Shown piece after piece: positions 6,026 through 8,379 of a stretch of 8,379 nt of DNA; position 1 is the stretch's first letter; the number at the start of each line of letters is the position of its first letter. The stretch is from assembly GCA_036503065.1 (NCBI GenBank), contig DASXXM010000708.1, positions 1 through 8,379 of the forward strand. The letters run 5' to 3'. The notes beneath the pieces are model-generated. The model had not been told where the DNA came from, did not search any database, and worked only from the letters and a program-made list of their open reading frames with translations. This stretch comes from DATEPR01 sp036503065. GTDB lineage: Bacteria > Actinomycetota > Actinomycetes > Mycobacteriales > Pseudonocardiaceae. The translations under genes were made by a program, and so were the position numbers.

Positions 6026-6945
6026 TGGTCCGCCACTTCCTGCGTGACGACGACCTGGACCCGACCGAACAGGCCGAGGTGCTGGACCTCGCCGTCGACA
6101 TGAAGGCCGACCCGCTGGGTTACTCCGTGCTCGCCGGCCGTTCGGTCGCCACGATCTTCGAGAAGAACTCCACCCGAACGCGCCTGTCCTTCGCCGTGGG
6201 TATCCACCAGCTCGGCGGCCAGGAGATCATGATGGACGGCCGCACGATGCAGCTGGGCCGCGAGGAGACCATCGAGGACACGTCCCGCATCCTGTCCCGG
6301 TACGTGCACGCCGTGGTCTGGCGGACGTTCGCCCAGCCCAGGATCGCGGCGATGGCGTCGGTGTCGGCCGTCCCGGTGATCAACGCCCTGACCGACGAGT
6401 TCCACCCGTGCCAGGTGCTGGCCGACCTGCAGACCATCCGGGAGCGGCACGGCAGGCTCGCCGGCGTGACCGTCACCTTCCTGGGTGACGGCGCCAACAA
6501 CATGGCGCACTCGCTGCTGCTGGGCGGCGCCACCGCCGGCATGCACGTCCGGATCGTGTCGCCGCTGGGTTTCGAGCCGAACCAGAAGGTCCTGCTCGAC
6601 GCGGAACGTCGGGCCAAGGAGACCGGCGGCAGCGTGACCCTGTCCACCCACCCGCATGTCGCGGTGGACGGTGCCGACGTGCTGGTCACCGACACCTGGA
6701 CGTCGATGGGCCAGGAGAACGACGGCAAGGACCGGATCAGCCCGTTCCGGCCGCTCCAGGTCAACGCCGACCTGCTGGCCAGGGCCGCGCCCGGCGCGAT
6801 CGTGCTGCACTGCCTGCCGGCGCACCGCGGCTGGGAGATCACCGACGAGGTGATCGACGGCCCGGCCAGCGGGGTCTGGGACGCGGCCGAGAACCGCCTG
6901 CACGCACAGAAGGCTTTGCTGGCATGGGTACTGGAGCGATCATGA
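6025..6945 (+). CDS. argF: Ornithine carbamoyltransferase, anabolic
   Basis: ArgF joins ornithine and carbamoyl phosphate to give citrulline. The 306-residue protein has all expected sites: STRTR (49-53) for carbamoyl phosphate, HPCQ (127-130), the ornithine-binding segment around DTWTSMG (223-229), and HCLPAHRG (262-269) with the catalytic Cys263. FLGDGANNMAHS (152-163) is the interdomain block. The ATG at 6025 overlaps the argD stop by one base (TGATG) and follows a strong GGGGAGGAGA at 6011-6020. The operon setting next to argD, argR and argG, and the lack of arcA or arcC genes, favour the anabolic over the catabolic enzyme. It works as a cytoplasmic trimer in known relatives. Confidence 0.97.
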   Translation: MVRHFLRDDDLDPTEQAEVLDLAVDMKADPLGYSVLAGRSVATIFEKNSTRTRLSFAVGIHQLGGQEIMMDGRTMQLGREETIEDTSRILSRYVHAVVWRTFAQPRIAAMASVSAVPVINALTDEFHPCQVLADLQTIRERHGRLAGVTVTFLGDGANNMAHSLLLGGATAGMHVRIVSPLGFEPNQKVLLDAERRAKETGGSVTLSTHPHVAVDGADVLVTDTWTSMGQENDGKDRISPFRPLQVNADLLARAAPGAIVLHCLPAHRGWEITDEVIDGPASGVWDAAENRLHAQKALLAWVLERS

Positions 6946-6955
6946 AGGCGGCATC

Positions 6956-7483
6956 GTGACGGGCGCTGCGGCCACCCGGGTTGCCCGCCAGGCAAGAATC
7001 GTGGAACTCGTCTCCCGGATGGCGATCCGCAGCCAGACCGAGCTGGCCAAGCTGCTTGCCGCGGAAGGCGTCGACGTCACGCAGGCGACCCTGTCGCGTG
7101 ACCTGGACGAACTCGGCGCGGTGAAGCTGCGTGGCGCGGACGGCGGCGCCCCGGTCTACGTGATCCCGGAGGACGGCAGCCCGGTGCGCGGCGTGCAGGG
7201 CGGCACCTCCCGGCTGGCCAGGCTGCTGGGCGAACTGCTGGTGTCCGCGGACGGCTCGGTCAACCTGACCGTGCTGCGAACACCGCCCGGTGCGGCGCAG
7301 TTCCTGGCCAGCGCCATCGACCGGGCAGCTCTACACGAAGTGGTCGGCACCATCGCCGGTGACGACACGGTGATGGTGATCGCGCGCGAGCCCATCAGCG
7401 GCCTCGAACTGGCCGACCGGTTCAACGTCATGGCCGGCAGGCCCACCGTCGACTTGCGTAGTGAACAAGGAGAACAGCAATGA
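6956..7483 (+). CDS. argR: Arginine repressor
   Basis: This is a 175-residue ArgR-family regulator. The N-terminal winged helix-turn-helix contains SQTEL (26-30) and the recognition helix region VTQATLSRDL (41-50). The C-terminal hexamerisation and arginine-binding domain carries GAAQFLASAIDRA (112-124) and GTIAGDDT (131-138), whose Asp pair binds arginine in known ArgR structures. With arginine it should bind ARG boxes such as those before argC, thereby repressing its own operon. The start is a GTG 10 bases after argF with a weak AAGGCGG upstream. An ATG at 6942 leads to a stop after five codons and is not the start. The stop overlaps argG by 4 bases (ATGA). The last ten residues are a Gln/Glu-rich tail with no family counterpart that I recall. 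Confidence 0.96.
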   Translation: MTGAAATRVARQARIVELVSRMAIRSQTELAKLLAAEGVDVTQATLSRDLDELGAVKLRGADGGAPVYVIPEDGSPVRGVQGGTSRLARLLGELLVSADGSVNLTVLRTPPGAAQFLASAIDRAALHEVVGTIAGDDTVMVIAREPISGLELADRFNVMAGRPTVDLRSEQGEQQ

Positions 7484-8379
7484 CCGAGCGGGTCGTACTC
7501 GCCTACTCAGGCGGACTGGACACGTCCGTCGCCATCGGATGGATCGCGCAGGAGACCGGCGCCGAGGTGGTCGCCGTGGCCGTCGACGTCGGCCAGGGCG
7601 GCGAGGACATGGACGCCATCCGCAAGCGCGCCCTGGAGTGCGGCGCGGTCGAGGCCGTCGTCGCCGACGCCACCGACGAATTCGCCGAGCAGTACTGTCT
7701 GCCCGCGTTGCAGACCAACGCGCTCTACATGGACCGCTACCCGCTGGTGTCGGCCCTGTCCCGCCCGGTCATCGTGAAGCACCTCGTGCAGGCCGCGATC
7801 TACCACGGTGCCACCACGGTCGCGCACGGCTGCACCGGCAAGGGCAACGACCAGGTCCGGTTCGAGGTCGGCATCGGCGCGCTCGCGCCCGACCTCAAGG
7901 TCGTCGCTCCCGTCCGCGACTATGCCTGGACCAGGGAGAAGGCCATCCTCTGGGCCGAGGAACGGCACCTGCCCATCGATGTCAACAAGCGTTCGCCGTA
8001 CTCGATCGACCAGAACGTCTGGGGCAGGGCGGTCGAGACCGGCTTCCTCGAGGACATCTGGCACGCGCCGATCGAGGACGTGTACGCCTACACCGCGAAC
8101 CCGGCCGAGCCGCGTGAGCCGGACGAGCTGGTCATCACGTTCGACAAGGGTGTGCCGGTGGCCATCGACGGCGAGTCGGTCAGCGTCCTGCAGGCCATCA
8201 CCGAGCTGAACCGGCGGGCCGGCGCGCAGGGCGTCGGGCGGCTGGACATGGTCGAGGACCGGCTGGTCGGCATCAAGAGCCGCGAGGTCTACGAGGCGCC
8301 CGGCGCGCTCGCGCTGATCACCGCGCACCAGGAACTGGAGAACGTCACGCTGGAGCGGGACCTGGCCCGGTTCAAGCGG
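7480..8379 (+). CDS. argG: Argininosuccinate synthase (partial, first 300 codons)
   Basis: ArgG condenses citrulline and aspartate with ATP to form argininosuccinate. The frame is open to the window edge and covers 300 of the roughly 400 residues expected. AYSGGLDTS (8-16) is the ATP pyrophosphatase P-loop. GCTGKGNDQVRFE (117-129) and SPYSIDQNVWGR (172-183) bind citrulline, aspartate and nucleotide. GVGRLDMVEDRLVGIKSRE (251-269) starts the C-terminal multimerisation part. The ATG at 7480 follows AAGGAGAA (7467-7474) at a good distance and overlaps the argR stop by 4 bases. By the usual actinobacterial order argH would come next, outside the window. Confidence 0.97.
   Translation, partial: MTERVVLAYSGGLDTSVAIGWIAQETGAEVVAVAVDVGQGGEDMDAIRKRALECGAVEAVVADATDEFAEQYCLPALQTNALYMDRYPLVSALSRPVIVKHLVQAAIYHGATTVAHGCTGKGNDQVRFEVGIGALAPDLKVVAPVRDYAWTREKAILWAEERHLPIDVNKRSPYSIDQNVWGRAVETGFLEDIWHAPIEDVYAYTANPAEPREPDELVITFDKGVPVAIDGESVSVLQAITELNRRAGAQGVGRLDMVEDRLVGIKSREVYEAPGALALITAHQELENVTLERDLARFKR

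Overview
The window looks like chromosomal DNA of a high-GC actinomycete. Coding third positions are almost all G or C, GTG starts are frequent, and the arginine genes stand in the actinobacterial order argC-(J)-B-D-F-R-G. A Pseudonocardiales or Streptomyces-like host is plausible, but I cannot name a genus from sequence alone.

Left part (1-1092, minus strand): two genes read leftwards. The first, at 466-1092, encodes a 208-residue protein that resembles the poorly understood RhiA family. The second begins at 327 and runs off the window. Its first 109 residues carry an IAPEFYFR motif like the catalytic-glutamate motif of nitrilase-type carbon-nitrogen hydrolases. The 138-base gap between them holds three perfect GC-rich hairpins packed back to back (365-458).

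Middle part (1093-2448, plus strand): after a 245-base divergent intergenic region come a 109-residue protein with an N-terminal four-cysteine zinc ribbon (1338-1667, containing a rare TTA codon) and a DinB/DUF664-type four-helix protein (1888-2403). These look like accessory genes unrelated to arginine.

Right part (2449-8379, plus strand): a compact arginine operon, argC, an argJ remnant fused to argB, argD, argF, argR, and the first 300 codons of argG. Neighbouring genes overlap by 4 or 1 bases except argF-argR, which has a 10-base gap, so one translationally coupled transcript is likely. The only evident promoter is just before argC. Its -10 element lies inside overlapping ARG-box-like sequences and its predicted start point falls on the argC ATG, suggesting a leaderless mRNA repressed by the ArgR encoded in the same operon.

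The most unusual feature lies between argC and argB. A full argJ gene (about 385-400 codons) is expected there, but only about 155 codons of recognisable ArgJ sequence remain. The segments expected to carry the oxyanion motif, the nucleophile and the entire C-terminal half are missing or altered. The remnant is in frame with argB and no convincing separate argB start exists, so the product should be a 453-residue protein made of an ArgJ-derived, probably inactive domain followed by a complete N-acetylglutamate kinase. The cluster therefore lacks a visible enzyme for the N-acetylornithine to ornithine step, which must be supplied from elsewhere.
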